The position numbers and the translations under genes were made by a program. Below, one piece after another: positions 17,258 through 25,724 of a stretch of DNA of 64,000 bases; within the stretch, counting starts at the first letter, position 1, and every line of letters begins with the position of its first letter. The notes below the pieces were generated by a model. It did not search any database and was not told where the DNA came from. It saw only the letters and a program-made list of their open reading frames with translations. This stretch comes from Mycolicibacterium novocastrense (GTDB lineage: Bacteria > Actinomycetota > Actinomycetes > Mycobacteriales > Mycobacteriaceae): assembly GCF_001570485.1 (NCBI RefSeq), contig NZ_BCTA01000094.1, positions 1 to 64,000 on the forward strand, in the 5' to 3' direction.

Positions 17258-18352
17258 TCAGGCACCTTTCGAGACGAGGTAGCGCTCGCGATGCAGGCGC
17301 GGACCGCCGAACAACTGCAGGCCGGTGCGCGCTCTCCGCAGAAACAGGTGGGCGGGGTGCTCCCAGGTGAAACCGATACCGCCGTGCATCTGGATCGCGT
17401 TCATGGCGATGGTCTCGTAGGCCTCGGCGCAGGCGAAACCGGCCAATGCGACCGCCCCGTCGGCACTTTCACTGCGCGCGGCCTTCTCGGCGGCCGCGTG
17501 CTGGGCGGCCGATGTCGCGTTCTCGACCTCGATCAGCAGGTCGGCGGCCATGTGCTTGAGCGCCTGGAAGCTGCCGATCTGGCGGCCGAACTGGACGCGG
17601 GTCTTGAGGTAGTCGACGGTCAACTCGAAGAGCCGGCGCGAGCCGCCCACCTGCTCGCCTGCCGAGGCGATCACGGCGTGGTCCAGGGCCTCCTGTACGG
17701 CGTCCCACCCGGCGGTGCCGAGCCGCCGCGCGGGTGTGGAAGCGAAGGTGAACGTCGACAACCGCACGGTCGGGTCGAAAACCGTGACCGCGGTGCGGGT
17801 GAGACCCTCGGCGTCGGGCGCCACCTCGAAGACACCGACGCCCTCGGCGGTACGCGCGACGACAAGCACGACATCGGCCACCTGACCCCAGGTGACGTAG
17901 TGTGCGGCGCCGGTGAGGGAGCCGTCGGCGCCGGCCTCGACGTCGACACCCTGCGCCGTCCAGGAGCCGGACTGCCCGGTGACCGCGACGGTGCCGATGG
18001 CCGTGCCGTCGGCCAGCCCCGGCAGGAGTCGGCGCTTGTCCTCGTCGGAGCCCGCGGCCTGCACGAGCGTCACCGCCAACACGGCGCTCGAGATGAACGG
18101 TGCGGGCAGAAGTGCCGCACCCGTCTCCTCGGCGACGGCCTCGAGCTCGAGTGCACCGAAGCCCAGACCGCCGAGTTCGTCGTCGACGAGCATGCCGAGC
18201 AAGCCCTGATCGGCGAGCCGGCGCCACAAGTCTCGGTCGAAGCCGTCGTCGGACGTCATCACCCCGCGCACGTCGTCCTCGGTGCACCTGTCACCCAGCA
18301 ACTCGCGCACCGCCGAACGCAGTTGTGCGCGCTCGGCCGCACTGATCGTCAT
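17258..18352 (-). CDS. Acyl-CoA dehydrogenase (FadE family), probable partner subunit
   Basis: Protein of 364 aa, shorter than its neighbour. It has the C-terminal domain landmarks RVQFGRQIGSFQALKHMAAD and QMHGGIGFTWEHPAHLFLRRA but a poorly conserved middle domain lacking the usual GSD segment, as seen in the non-catalytic subunits of paired mycobacterial FadE enzymes. First gene of the operon reading into the catalytic FadE and the CoA-transferase. GGAGAGG is upstream of the ATG. Confidence 0.88.
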   Translation of the reverse strand: MTISAAERAQLRSAVRELLGDRCTEDDVRGVMTSDDGFDRDLWRRLADQGLLGMLVDDELGGLGFGALELEAVAEETGAALLPAPFISSAVLAVTLVQAAGSDEDKRRLLPGLADGTAIGTVAVTGQSGSWTAQGVDVEAGADGSLTGAAHYVTWGQVADVVLVVARTAEGVGVFEVAPDAEGLTRTAVTVFDPTVRLSTFTFASTPARRLGTAGWDAVQEALDHAVIASAGEQVGGSRRLFELTVDYLKTRVQFGRQIGSFQALKHMAADLLIEVENATSAAQHAAAEKAARSESADGAVALAGFACAEAYETIAMNAIQMHGGIGFTWEHPAHLFLRRARTGLQLFGGPRLHRERYLVSKGA

Positions 18353-18469
18353 CCCAACCGCCTCTCCTGGCTAGCTGGGTCCATGGTTGGGCCCCGGCGG
18401 CCGGGTGTAAATCACGAATCGCGACACCGGGGGGTTTCCGATTGGGACATCCGAGAGGCGGCCGGGTCG

Positions 18470-18898
18470 CTACTGCATATGAGCCTGGCCCCGGCCGTCG
18501 ATCAGGCTGTCGAGGCCCCGCTGCCACCTGGCGGAGCGGACGCGGTTACACACCGCGCGGGTGATCAGGATGACAGCCGCCGCCGTCCCGAGGGCGGCGA
18601 GCAGGACGAGTGCGCCCGCCGTGACGGCTTCCATCGCCGCGTGGGGAGCCCCGCGCTTGGAGTCGAACAGTGCGGTGCCGACGGCGCCGGCGATAGGCAC
18701 GGCGAACAGTGACAGGGCGACGGCCACGGTGATGATCACGGCCTCGATCCGATCCACGGAGCGGACCAGGGGATCGCGCCCCCGCAGACGCATCAGCGCC
18801 GGCCACCGGGGCACGCGGAGGGTGAAGGTGGCCCACCCCTGGTCGTCACCCAACCGAGCGGTGGTCTGGGGTTGATCGTTGCCACCCGGGCGGTACAC
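18470..18898 (-). CDS. Rv1733c-like two-span membrane protein
   Basis: Protein of 142 aa from the GTG at 18898, which has GAGAGGAG six bases upstream; an ATG at 18931 and longer frames are alternatives without such a site. The segment RDPLVRSVDRIEAVIITVAV, a first membrane span, then a second span and the C-terminal NRVRSARWQRGLDSL match both ends of M. tuberculosis Rv1733c, a DosR-regulon membrane antigen. Rv1733c has a central outer domain of about 70 residues that is almost absent here. No DosR box is visible upstream. Function unknown. Confidence 0.75.
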   Translation of the reverse strand: MYRPGGNDQPQTTARLGDDQGWATFTLRVPRWPALMRLRGRDPLVRSVDRIEAVIITVAVALSLFAVPIAGAVGTALFDSKRGAPHAAMEAVTAGALVLLAALGTAAAVILITRAVCNRVRSARWQRGLDSLIDGRGQAHMQ

Positions 18899-19091
18899 CG
18901 TGCTCTCCTCTCGCGCTTTTACCTCTTTCATCCCATGGTGAGCCTGATCGCCGACGCTCGCTTGCCGGTGCCCGACAACCCCGACGCAGCCGGTTGTCGC
19001 CGTCCCACAACGCCGTGAGCACGGGCCGGGGTGCTTCGGCGCGGCGGTGGACGGGTACCCCTGACCGTCATCGAATCGGGAAGGGCCGCAC

Positions 19092-19907
19092 ATGAGCGAT
19101 ACGCGTAAGCGTCAACTGGGCGATACCGACAGCCCCATCGAGGACGAGTTGGAGGGCGCCTTCGCGCGGATGGTCGACGAAGGCACCCAGCGTCTGCACC
19201 GGACCTGGCGCGAAGTTCTGGTCACCGGCTTCTTCGGCGGCACCGAGGTCGCGGTCGGCGTACTCGCCTACCTGTCGGTGTTGGCCGCCACGCACAACCA
19301 CCTGCTCGCCGGTATCGCGTTCTCGATCGGGTTCCTCGCGCTGCTGCTCGGCCGCAGCGAGCTGTTCACCGAGGGGTTCCTGGTGCCGGTCACCACGGTC
19401 GTGGCCAAACGCGCCAGCGTCGGGCAGTTGCTGAAGCTCTGGAGCGGGACGCTGATCGCCAATCTCGTTGGGGGCTGGGCGATCATGTGGCTGATCATGA
19501 CGGCCTACCCGAAACTGCATGCGCAGACCATCGAGTCGGCCACCCACTTCGCCACCGCCCCGCTGTCGGCGGAGACGGTAACGCTGTCGCTGCTCGGCGG
19601 CATGGTCATCACGTTGATGACGCGCATGCAGCACGGGACCGAGTCGACGTTCGGCAAGATCGCCGCCGCGGTCGCCGGTGGTTTCCTGCTTGCCGGCCTG
19701 CAGATGTTCCATTCGATTCTGGACTCGCTGTTGATCTTCGGTGCGCTCATCGCCGGTGCCCCGTTCGGGTACGGCGACTGGGCGACGTGGTTCGGCTACA
19801 CGGTCGTCGGCAACGTGGTGGGCGGTCTGCTGCTCGTGACCCTGCTACGTCTGCTGCGCAGCAAGGACCGTCTGAAAGATGAGCGACAGGATGCGGAGGA
19901 GTCGTGA
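19092..19907 (+). CDS. Formate/nitrite transporter (FNT) family channel
   Basis: Protein of 271 aa. An acidic N-terminal tail (1-35) precedes six hydrophobic spans. The helix-break segments typical of FNT channels can be seen around LGRSELFTEGFLVPV and MTRMQHGTESTFGK. FNT proteins are pentameric channels for formate, nitrite or hydrosulfide; this one has the YfdC-like pattern and its ion cannot be told. GGGAAGGG lies upstream of the ATG. It converges on the enoyl-CoA hydratase with only 3 bp between stops. Confidence 0.85.
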   Translation: MSDTRKRQLGDTDSPIEDELEGAFARMVDEGTQRLHRTWREVLVTGFFGGTEVAVGVLAYLSVLAATHNHLLAGIAFSIGFLALLLGRSELFTEGFLVPVTTVVAKRASVGQLLKLWSGTLIANLVGGWAIMWLIMTAYPKLHAQTIESATHFATAPLSAETVTLSLLGGMVITLMTRMQHGTESTFGKIAAAVAGGFLLAGLQMFHSILDSLLIFGALIAGAPFGYGDWATWFGYTVVGNVVGGLLLVTLLRLLRSKDRLKDERQDAEES

Positions 19908-19910
19908 ACC

Positions 19911-20684
19911 TCAGCGGCCGCGCCATCGCGGTGCGCGCTTCTCCTGCCACGCTGTGATGCCCTCGCGCACGTCCTCGGTCGCGGCGGCCACCTTGCGCAT
20001 CGTCTCGCCGAACCGCACCGATTCGATCCAGCCCATGTTGGCCGTGCGCCAGGCCACCTCCTTGGTGGCGCGCTGCGCCAGCGGGGCGGCCTCGGTGAGT
20101 GTGCGTGCCCACGACTGTGCCTCGGCTCGCAGGTCACCGGGTTCGACCAGTCGCCACACCAACCCGATCTCCTTGGCGCGTTCGGCGTCGATCGGTTTGC
20201 CGGTCAACAGCAACTCCATCGCATCGGCCCACCGGACGCGTTCGGGCAACCGGATCGCGCCGACGATCGTGGGCACGCCGATGGAGACCTCCGGGAACGC
20301 GAAAGTGGCTGCGGTGGAGGCGATCACGAAGTCACAGAACAGGACGCCGGTCAAACCGTAGCCGATGCACGGGCCGTTGACCGCCGCGATCGTCGGCTTG
20401 AACAGTTCCATGCCGCTCTCGAACGAGTTGATCGTCGGCTTCTCCCAGAACGTGCCCCCGAAGGTGCCGACCGAGCCCTCGCCGTCCTTGAGGTCGCCGC
20501 CGGCGCAGAAGACGTCGCCGTTGGCGGTGAGGATCCCCACCCACGCGTCCTCGTCGTCGCGGAACCGCTCCCAGGCCGCGTTCAGGTCGCGGCGCAGCGC
20601 GCCGTTGATCGCGTTGCGCGCTTCGGGCCGGTTGAGGGTGATGGTGGCGATGTGATCGTCCAACTCGTAGGTGACGAGGCTCAT
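19911..20684 (-). CDS. Enoyl-CoA hydratase/isomerase family protein
   Basis: Protein of 257 aa. The oxyanion-hole segments are FCAGGDLK and NGPCIGYGL. Aligning by eye to rat mitochondrial hydratase, the second catalytic Glu is kept in FPEVSIG, but the first is replaced by Thr in LTGVLFCDF, so it may be an isomerase, thioesterase-like or weak hydratase. No ribosome site is present; TAGGGT six bases before the ATG fits a leaderless transcript. It could serve the nearby FadE operon but is separated from it by the FNT gene on the other strand. Confidence 0.88.
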   Translation of the reverse strand: MSLVTYELDDHIATITLNRPEARNAINGALRRDLNAAWERFRDDEDAWVGILTANGDVFCAGGDLKDGEGSVGTFGGTFWEKPTINSFESGMELFKPTIAAVNGPCIGYGLTGVLFCDFVIASTAATFAFPEVSIGVPTIVGAIRLPERVRWADAMELLLTGKPIDAERAKEIGLVWRLVEPGDLRAEAQSWARTLTEAAPLAQRATKEVAWRTANMGWIESVRFGETMRKVAAATEDVREGITAWQEKRAPRWRGR

Positions 20685-20690
20685 GGCTGC

Positions 20691-20696
20691 ACCCTA
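20691..20696 (-). promoter_or_regulatory. Leaderless-type -10 element for the enoyl-CoA hydratase
   Basis: On the minus strand TAGGGT is followed by six bases and then the ATG, so transcription would begin at or next to the start codon, a common mycobacterial arrangement. Confidence 0.5.
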
Positions 20697-20726
20697 GCCA
20701 GGTGACATCGCGCCGATGTCTGACGA

Positions 20727-20753
20727 TGTCGAGAATCCCGCGATGGCTCCGTC
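20727..20753 (+). promoter_or_regulatory. Putative ECF42-type promoter
   Basis: TGTCGA (20727-20732), a 17-bp spacer, then CGTC (20750-20753). This fits the motif I recall for ECF42 sigma factors (TGTCGA at -35, CG[A/T]C at -10). It lies 53 bp before the DGPF/YCII gene, which is the expected autoregulated target. Confidence 0.6.
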
Positions 20754-20806
20754 CCAGGGATGAGCGACCAACTAGGGTCGCGACCCGAACGACAAAAGGA
20801 ACAACC

Positions 20807-21214
20807 ATGGCCAAGTATCTGCTGCTCAAGCACTACCGAGGCGCACCGGCCAGCGTCAACGACGTGCCGATGGACCGGTGGACACCCGAGGAGATCGAGG
20901 CGCACATCAAGTACATGAACGACTTCGCGGCGCGCCTTCAGACCACAGGCGAGTTCGTCACCCATGCGGCCCTGGCGCCGGAGGGCGCCTGGGTGCGCTC
21001 CGACGGAGAAGGTAAGCCGCCCGTGGTCGACGGCCCCTTCGCCGAAACCAAGGATCTGGTCGCCGGCTGGATGGTGATCGACGTCGATTCCTACGAACGC
21101 GCCGTCGAGTTGGCCGGAGAACTGTCGGCGGCCCCGGGTGCGGGCGGGCGGCCGATCCACGAATGGCTCGAGGTCCGGCCGTTCCTGACCACGCCGCCGA
21201 CGGTCACCGAGTGA
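20807..21214 (+). CDS. YCII-related DGPF-domain protein, ECF42 partner
   Basis: Protein of 135 aa with a YCII ferredoxin-like fold (KYLLLKHYRG at the start) and the hallmark VDGPFAETKDLVAG at about 74-87. DGPF proteins are the conserved genetic partner of ECF42 sigma factors; their biochemical function is not established. AAAGGA stands before the ATG. Its TGA overlaps the GTG of the sigma gene (GTGA), so the two are translationally coupled. An ECF42-like promoter lies upstream. Confidence 0.9.
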   Translation: MAKYLLLKHYRGAPASVNDVPMDRWTPEEIEAHIKYMNDFAARLQTTGEFVTHAALAPEGAWVRSDGEGKPPVVDGPFAETKDLVAGWMVIDVDSYERAVELAGELSAAPGAGGRPIHEWLEVRPFLTTPPTVTE

Positions 21215-22374
21215 AGTCCGGCGCGGTGGACGAGGCGGCGCTGCGGGACCTGATTCCCGCGGTCCTGGCGACCCTCGTCCGCCGCGGTGCGGACTTCGCG
21301 ACCGCAGAGGACGCGGTCCAGGAGGCCCTGCTGCGCGCGCTCGACACCTGGGATGACCGGTACCCGGAGGACCCGAAAGGTTGGCTGATCACCACCGCTT
21401 GGCGCCGGTTCCTCGACCTCACCCGCTCCGACGTCGCCCGGCACCGGCGCGAGCAGCAGGCCGCCGACGAACCCGCCCCGGGCCCGGCCGCGCCCGTCGA
21501 CGACACGCTGCAGCTGTATTTCCTGTGCGCGCATCCCAGCCTCACCTCGGCGTCGGCCGTCGCGCTGACGCTGCGGGCCGTGGGCGGCCTCACGACCCGC
21601 CAGATCGCCGCCGCCTACCTCGTACCGGAATCGACGATGGCGCAACGGATCAGCCGGGCCAAACGCACCGTGAGCGACGTCCGCTTAGACCGTCCCGGCG
21701 ATCTTCACACCGTCCTTCGCGTGCTGTACCTGGTGTTCAACGAGGGCTACACCGGCGAGGTCGACCTGGCCGCCGAGGCGATCCGGCTCGCCCGCCAACT
21801 CGCCTCGGCCACCGACGATCCCGAGGTTGCGGGCCTGCTCGCCCTGTTCCTGCTGCACCATGCGCGGCGCCCGGCGCGCACACGCTCCGACGGGAGTCTG
21901 GTACCGCTCGCCGAACAGGACCGGCGGCTGTGGCGGCGCCACCTGATCGCCGAGGGCGTCACCGTCCTGCAGGCCGCGTTGGCCAGGGACCGGTTGGGGG
22001 AGTACCAGGCGCAGGCCGCGATCGCCGCACTGCACGCCGACGCGCAGACCGCCGGCGAGACCGACTGGGTGCAGATCGTGGAGTGGTACGACGAGTTGGT
22101 CCGCCTGACCGACAGCCCGGTGGTGCGACTCAATCGCGCCGTCGCGGTCGGCGAGGCCGACGGGGCGCAAGCGGGATTGGCGGCACTGTCCGAACTCGAT
22201 CCGGCCCTGCCGCGCCACACCGCCGCGACCGCTTACCTCACCGAGCGAGCCGGGGACCTCGCTACGGCCACAGCGCTTTACGTGGAGGCTGCGGACAAAG
22301 CGCAAGACCTGGCCGAGCGCAACCATCTGACCTTGCAGGCCGCGAAGCTGCGTCAGCGGATGTCGGGCCCCTAG
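21211..22374 (+). CDS. ECF42-group RNA polymerase sigma factor with TPR-like C-terminal extension
   Basis: Protein of 387 aa, about twice a normal ECF sigma. Sigma region 2 spans about 10-80 (ATAEDAVQEALLRALDTW, GWLITTAWRRFLD) and region 4 about 105-165 (GGLTTRQIAAAYLVPESTMAQRISRAK). The remaining 220 residues are the helical C-terminal extension of the group, which replaces an anti-sigma factor in controlling activity. The coupled DGPF gene and upstream promoter agree. The GTG at 21211 overlaps the preceding stop. It converges on the amidase with a 4-bp stop overlap. Confidence 0.92.
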   Translation: MKSGAVDEAALRDLIPAVLATLVRRGADFATAEDAVQEALLRALDTWDDRYPEDPKGWLITTAWRRFLDLTRSDVARHRREQQAADEPAPGPAAPVDDTLQLYFLCAHPSLTSASAVALTLRAVGGLTTRQIAAAYLVPESTMAQRISRAKRTVSDVRLDRPGDLHTVLRVLYLVFNEGYTGEVDLAAEAIRLARQLASATDDPEVAGLLALFLLHHARRPARTRSDGSLVPLAEQDRRLWRRHLIAEGVTVLQAALARDRLGEYQAQAAIAALHADAQTAGETDWVQIVEWYDELVRLTDSPVVRLNRAVAVGEADGAQAGLAALSELDPALPRHTAATAYLTERAGDLATATALYVEAADKAQDLAERNHLTLQAAKLRQRMSGP

Positions 22375-23840
22375 ACCGGTGCCAAGCGATCGGACCAGGG
22401 CATCGCCTGCTCCAACTGGGCGGCCAGCCGGATCAGCAGCGACTCGCCCGCCAGCGGTGCGACGAACTGAACGCCCAGCGGCAGCCCGCCCGCGGTCCAG
22501 TGCAGCGGCAACGAAATCGCCGGGCGTCCGGTCAGATTGGCGAGCTGGGTGTAGGGCACCCAACCGAGGTTCTTGTCCACCATGTCGTCAACGATTTTGG
22601 TGTAGCGCAACACTTTTGCCGTGCGCGTCTTGATCAGCACATCCGCGGCGCGCTGCAGCACGACCGGCAGGTCGAACTCGCCGATGGTCGGCGGCGGTGT
22701 CGCCAGCGCGGGCGTCAACAGCAGGTCGTACGACTCGAAGAACGTGGTGAGCCTGCGCGTGTGTTCGTGGCGCCGCTGCACGGCGTCCACGTAGTCGACG
22801 CCGCTCGTGGCCCGGCCGAGCGCGGCAAGGATGAGCGTGTCGCGTTCGAACGCGTCGTCCCCGGCGCCCGAGATGCGTTTGGCTTCATCGAGTTCCCACG
22901 CGGTGTAGACGAACCACGTGAGCAAAAAGTCGCGCGCCAGGGCCGCGTCGTCGAAGGGGGCACGCGGAAGTTCGTCGACGTGGTGGCCGAGTTCGGTCAG
23001 TGTCCGTACGGTCGCCTCGACGGCGGCCGCGGCCTCGGGATGCGGTGACGGATTGATCGCCGACGGCACCCGCACACCGATACGTAGGGCGCCGGGATCG
23101 GCCCCCACACAGGACGCGAATGTCGAGGACGGCATGCCGGGCACGTACGGACCCCATGGCTCGCCACCGCGAACGACGTCGAGCATCGCCGCCGTGTCCC
23201 GGACAGTGCGTGACACCACGCCCTGCACGGCCGCACCGTGCATGGATTCACCGGTCGCGGGTCCCGACGGGGTCAGCCCGCGGCCCGGTTTGAGCCCGAC
23301 GAGTCCACAGCATGCCGCGGGTATGCGGATCGAACCGCCGCCGTCGTTCGCCCCCGCGCACGGCACGATCCCGGCTGCGACCGCGGCGGCCGACCCACCC
23401 GACGAGCCGCCCGGCGTCCGGGTCAGGTCCCACGGATTGCGCGCCGGGCCCCACGCGTCGGGTTCGGTGATCCCCTTGGCCCCGAACTCGGGGGTGTTGG
23501 TCTTACCGAAAATGACCAAGCCGGCGTCCTGCCAGCGCCGGACGATCTCCGAGTGTTCGGCCACCGGTGTCGACATCAGGGCGCGCGATCCCCGCGACGT
23601 CGGCAACCCCGCGTAGTCCTGGGCGAGGTCCTTGATCAGGAACGGAACGCCCGAGAACGGGCCTTCCGCCGCATCCGTCGGCGAGGCCGGGACGTCACGG
23701 ACGACCGCGTTGATCCGCGGGTTGACCGCGGCGGCACGGTTTCTCGCCAGGTCCAGCAATTCGGCGGCGGTCACCTCTTTGTCGGCGACGAGCTGTGCCA
23801 ACCCGGTGGCGTCGTGACGGCGGTATTCCTCGAAGTTCAC
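22371..23840 (-). CDS. Amidase signature family protein
   Basis: Protein of 489 aa with a complete Ser-cisSer-Lys triad: Lys70 (FLIKDL), Ser146 in TPGGSSGGS and nucleophile Ser170 in DGGGSIRIP. The family hydrolyses carboxylic amides of varied substrates; related actinobacterial proteins are annotated as 6-aminohexanoate or aryl amidases, and substrate cannot be inferred. No signal peptide. The GTG start at 23840 lacks a ribosome site but has TACGGT six bases upstream, indicating a leaderless mRNA. Confidence 0.9.
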   Translation of the reverse strand: MNFEEYRRHDATGLAQLVADKEVTAAELLDLARNRAAAVNPRINAVVRDVPASPTDAAEGPFSGVPFLIKDLAQDYAGLPTSRGSRALMSTPVAEHSEIVRRWQDAGLVIFGKTNTPEFGAKGITEPDAWGPARNPWDLTRTPGGSSGGSAAAVAAGIVPCAGANDGGGSIRIPAACCGLVGLKPGRGLTPSGPATGESMHGAAVQGVVSRTVRDTAAMLDVVRGGEPWGPYVPGMPSSTFASCVGADPGALRIGVRVPSAINPSPHPEAAAAVEATVRTLTELGHHVDELPRAPFDDAALARDFLLTWFVYTAWELDEAKRISGAGDDAFERDTLILAALGRATSGVDYVDAVQRRHEHTRRLTTFFESYDLLLTPALATPPPTIGEFDLPVVLQRAADVLIKTRTAKVLRYTKIVDDMVDKNLGWVPYTQLANLTGRPAISLPLHWTAGGLPLGVQFVAPLAGESLLIRLAAQLEQAMPWSDRLAPV

Positions 23841-23846
23841 CGTTCG

Positions 23847-23852
23847 ACCGTA
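23847..23852 (-). promoter_or_regulatory. Leaderless-type -10 element for the amidase
   Basis: On the minus strand TACGGT, six bases, then the GTG start. Confidence 0.5.
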
Positions 23853-23894
23853 CGTGGCGCCGCCGCGACGGTGGGCGCCTGCTCGGCCGACGGG

Positions 23895-24359
23895 TCAGTG
23901 CACGGCCGAGCGCGGCCTGGCGCAGCCGACGGCGACAGGCGCCAGACTCGGGACCATCGGTTGCTGCTTACGCTCATCGCGCGCGATTCGCCTGTGCAGC
24001 GCTCGCTCCTCGCGCTTGGTCAGCGCGCGCCTGCGGCTGACCAGGAGATCGAGTTGCTGCCAGCTGAGCCCGTCGAGCTCGCCGTCCTCGTCATGGGTGG
24101 CGACGACGACGCATCCCCGCAGCAGGGGAACCGTCTTGGCAGTGAACGTGCTGGTCGCCAGCAGCAGCTCGGTGGCCTTTCGGTTGGGGCGCCGCTGGCA
24201 GCGCTGCGTCGACGGGCTGAACCAGAAGTCGAACTGCCGGTCGGCGCTGGTCAGGCACTGCAGGCCCTGATCCTCTACGAGCTGGTCGATATCCGCGGTG
24301 GTGTACGCGCGGGTTTCATAAACGGGGCCGTTGGTGCTGAAGTACAGGACGGTGTTCAT
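23895..24359 (-). CDS. Hypothetical protein, 154 aa
   Basis: Not recognised. It starts MNTVLYFSTNGPVYETRAY, is mixed alpha/beta in the first 100 residues, and ends in an Arg/Lys-rich stretch (RRRALTKREERALHRR) followed by a hydrophobic-basic tail. No signal peptide or membrane span, few motif residues. The upstream 80 bp are AT-richer than the surroundings and contain TTGTCA and TAAC/TTTGAT elements that could be a promoter. It stands alone between the amidase and the methyltransferase. Confidence 0.65.
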   Translation of the reverse strand: MNTVLYFSTNGPVYETRAYTTADIDQLVEDQGLQCLTSADRQFDFWFSPSTQRCQRRPNRKATELLLATSTFTAKTVPLLRGCVVVATHDEDGELDGLSWQQLDLLVSRRRALTKREERALHRRIARDERKQQPMVPSLAPVAVGCARPRSAVH

Positions 24360-24546
24360 GGCGAATTCCCATTCGTCTCTTTCTTCGGTGTGGGCGCCGG
24401 CCGTGTGACCGGTCTGTTATCAAAGTTACCCGAGTGACGAAAGTGACAAACCTCGGTAACGATTCAATCACGTCGAAGGTGTGCGTAGCCGCAGCTCAGA
24501 GCCGGTTTTCCAGGTCGAGAGCGCGTTGGCCGGGGTGCGATCGGGG

Positions 24547-25386
24547 TCAGCCGAACTCGAGCAAGGTGTATGCACCGCGCAAGTTGCGCGTCGGCTTGAA
24601 CCGCCAGAACGCGGGAAAGGCCTTCTCGAAGAACCAGCCCCGCCCCGACGGCATGGGGAGGTCGTGTACGGCGCGGATCCCGGGGATGGTGTCGGGGAGT
24701 GCGGCCAACTGCGCCGCGGACAGGCTGAAGGGCATCGGCGGCACGCGGTATCGGCGCGACGACCGCATCCCCTTGGGCGCGAGCTTCTTGACCAGGACCG
24801 GCGGAAGGTCGAAGACCATCTGGCCGCCGGGGAAGCGAGCCGCGCACGCGGCGATCAGCCCCATGGCCTCGTCGGGCTGCAGATACATCAGCAGGCCCTC
24901 CGCGGTGATGAAGACGCCGTTGCTGTCGTCGACCTTCTCCATCCACGAATAGTCCAGCGCCGACTGGGCCAGAGTGGTGATCCGCGGCGATGCGGGCAGC
25001 AGGCGCTCGCGCAGGTCGATGACCGGCGGTAAATCGACTGTCAGCCAACGGAATTCGGCATGAGGTAGGAGGGTGTTCAGGCGCCAGAAGCTGGTTTGCA
25101 GCCCCTCGGCCAGCGCGACGACGGTGGCGCGCGGATGCTCGGACAGGTAGCGGCCGGCCGCCCGGTCGAACGCCAGCGAGCGCAAGCCCATCTCCTGGCC
25201 TTTGCGGCCGAACTTGTCGAAGTCGAAGTCGATCGCGTCGACCAGGCGGATCGCCATCGGGTCATCGATGATCGCATTCGGGTGACGGGCCTGATGCGCC
25301 CTGCCGTTCAGCGTCAGCAGCGCGGTCTCCGACACCCCGGTGAGGGCGATGTTGTCGGCTTTCCGGTCGTCTGCGTCATCCACCAC
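24547..25386 (-). CDS. SAM-dependent methyltransferase of the LCM family
   Basis: Protein of 279 aa. It matches the leucine carboxyl methyltransferase (PF04072) family: TALLTLNGRAHQARHPNAIIDDP at the N-terminus, VVALAEGLQTSFWRL in place of the usual Gly-rich SAM loop, WLTVDLPPVIDLR and TAEGLLMYLQPDEA. Mycobacteria have many such small-molecule O-methyltransferase paralogues. The GTG at 25386 (or 25383) was chosen because upstream residues lie on the oxidase subunit IV gene in another frame. Last gene of the oxidase operon, 32 bp after its neighbour. Confidence 0.82.
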   Translation of the reverse strand: MVDDADDRKADNIALTGVSETALLTLNGRAHQARHPNAIIDDPMAIRLVDAIDFDFDKFGRKGQEMGLRSLAFDRAAGRYLSEHPRATVVALAEGLQTSFWRLNTLLPHAEFRWLTVDLPPVIDLRERLLPASPRITTLAQSALDYSWMEKVDDSNGVFITAEGLLMYLQPDEAMGLIAACAARFPGGQMVFDLPPVLVKKLAPKGMRSSRRYRVPPMPFSLSAAQLAALPDTIPGIRAVHDLPMPSGRGWFFEKAFPAFWRFKPTRNLRGAYTLLEFG

Positions 25387-25418
25387 ACCGAACGTACCCG
25401 GTGCCGACGAGCTCGATG

Positions 25419-25724
25419 TCAGACCAGGTAGATCACGAACACCGTCACCAGTAGCAGGCCCAGCCAGGCGTCGGTGGACCGTTTGAGCCAGCGTGGACCG
25501 GTGTTCACCTCCATGAAGTTGCGAATGATCAACCGCGCCTTGACGAAGGTCAGTGCCAGAACCAGCGCGGTGATCGACGTGCTCGCATGCACGGTGTCGG
25601 TGAAGTGAGCCGGCGCCAGCCACCATGCGCCGACCGTGATCGCGGTGAGGACGAGCCAGGTCCACGCCATGGTGCGGGTCGCGGTGCCCCGCCGTCGAGT
25701 CTGCGATGTGCTGGTCACCGTCAC
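25419..25724 (-). CDS. Cytochrome c oxidase subunit IV-like (prokaryotic) membrane protein
   Basis: Protein of 101 aa with three hydrophobic spans after a short basic N-terminus (WTWLVLTAITVGAWW; ALVLALTFVKARLIIRNFMEV; LGLLLVTVFVIYLV), the size and pattern of the COX4/CyoD-like small subunit. The GTG start overlaps the subunit III stop (GTGA). Such subunits stabilise haem-copper oxidases; here no subunit I is encoded nearby. Confidence 0.82.
   Translation of the reverse strand: MTVTSTSQTRRRGTATRTMAWTWLVLTAITVGAWWLAPAHFTDTVHASTSITALVLALTFVKARLIIRNFMEVNTGPRWLKRSTDAWLGLLLVTVFVIYLV

Noticed and set aside
18353..18469. Possible stem-loop CCGGGTGT/ACACCGG after the Rv1733c-like gene
   Set aside because: Short arms, no shared loop core; too weak to list.
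18899..19091. DosR-type box searched for between the Rv1733c-like and FNT genes
   Set aside because: No GGGACTTTAGTCCC-like palindrome seen; nothing else found in this gap.
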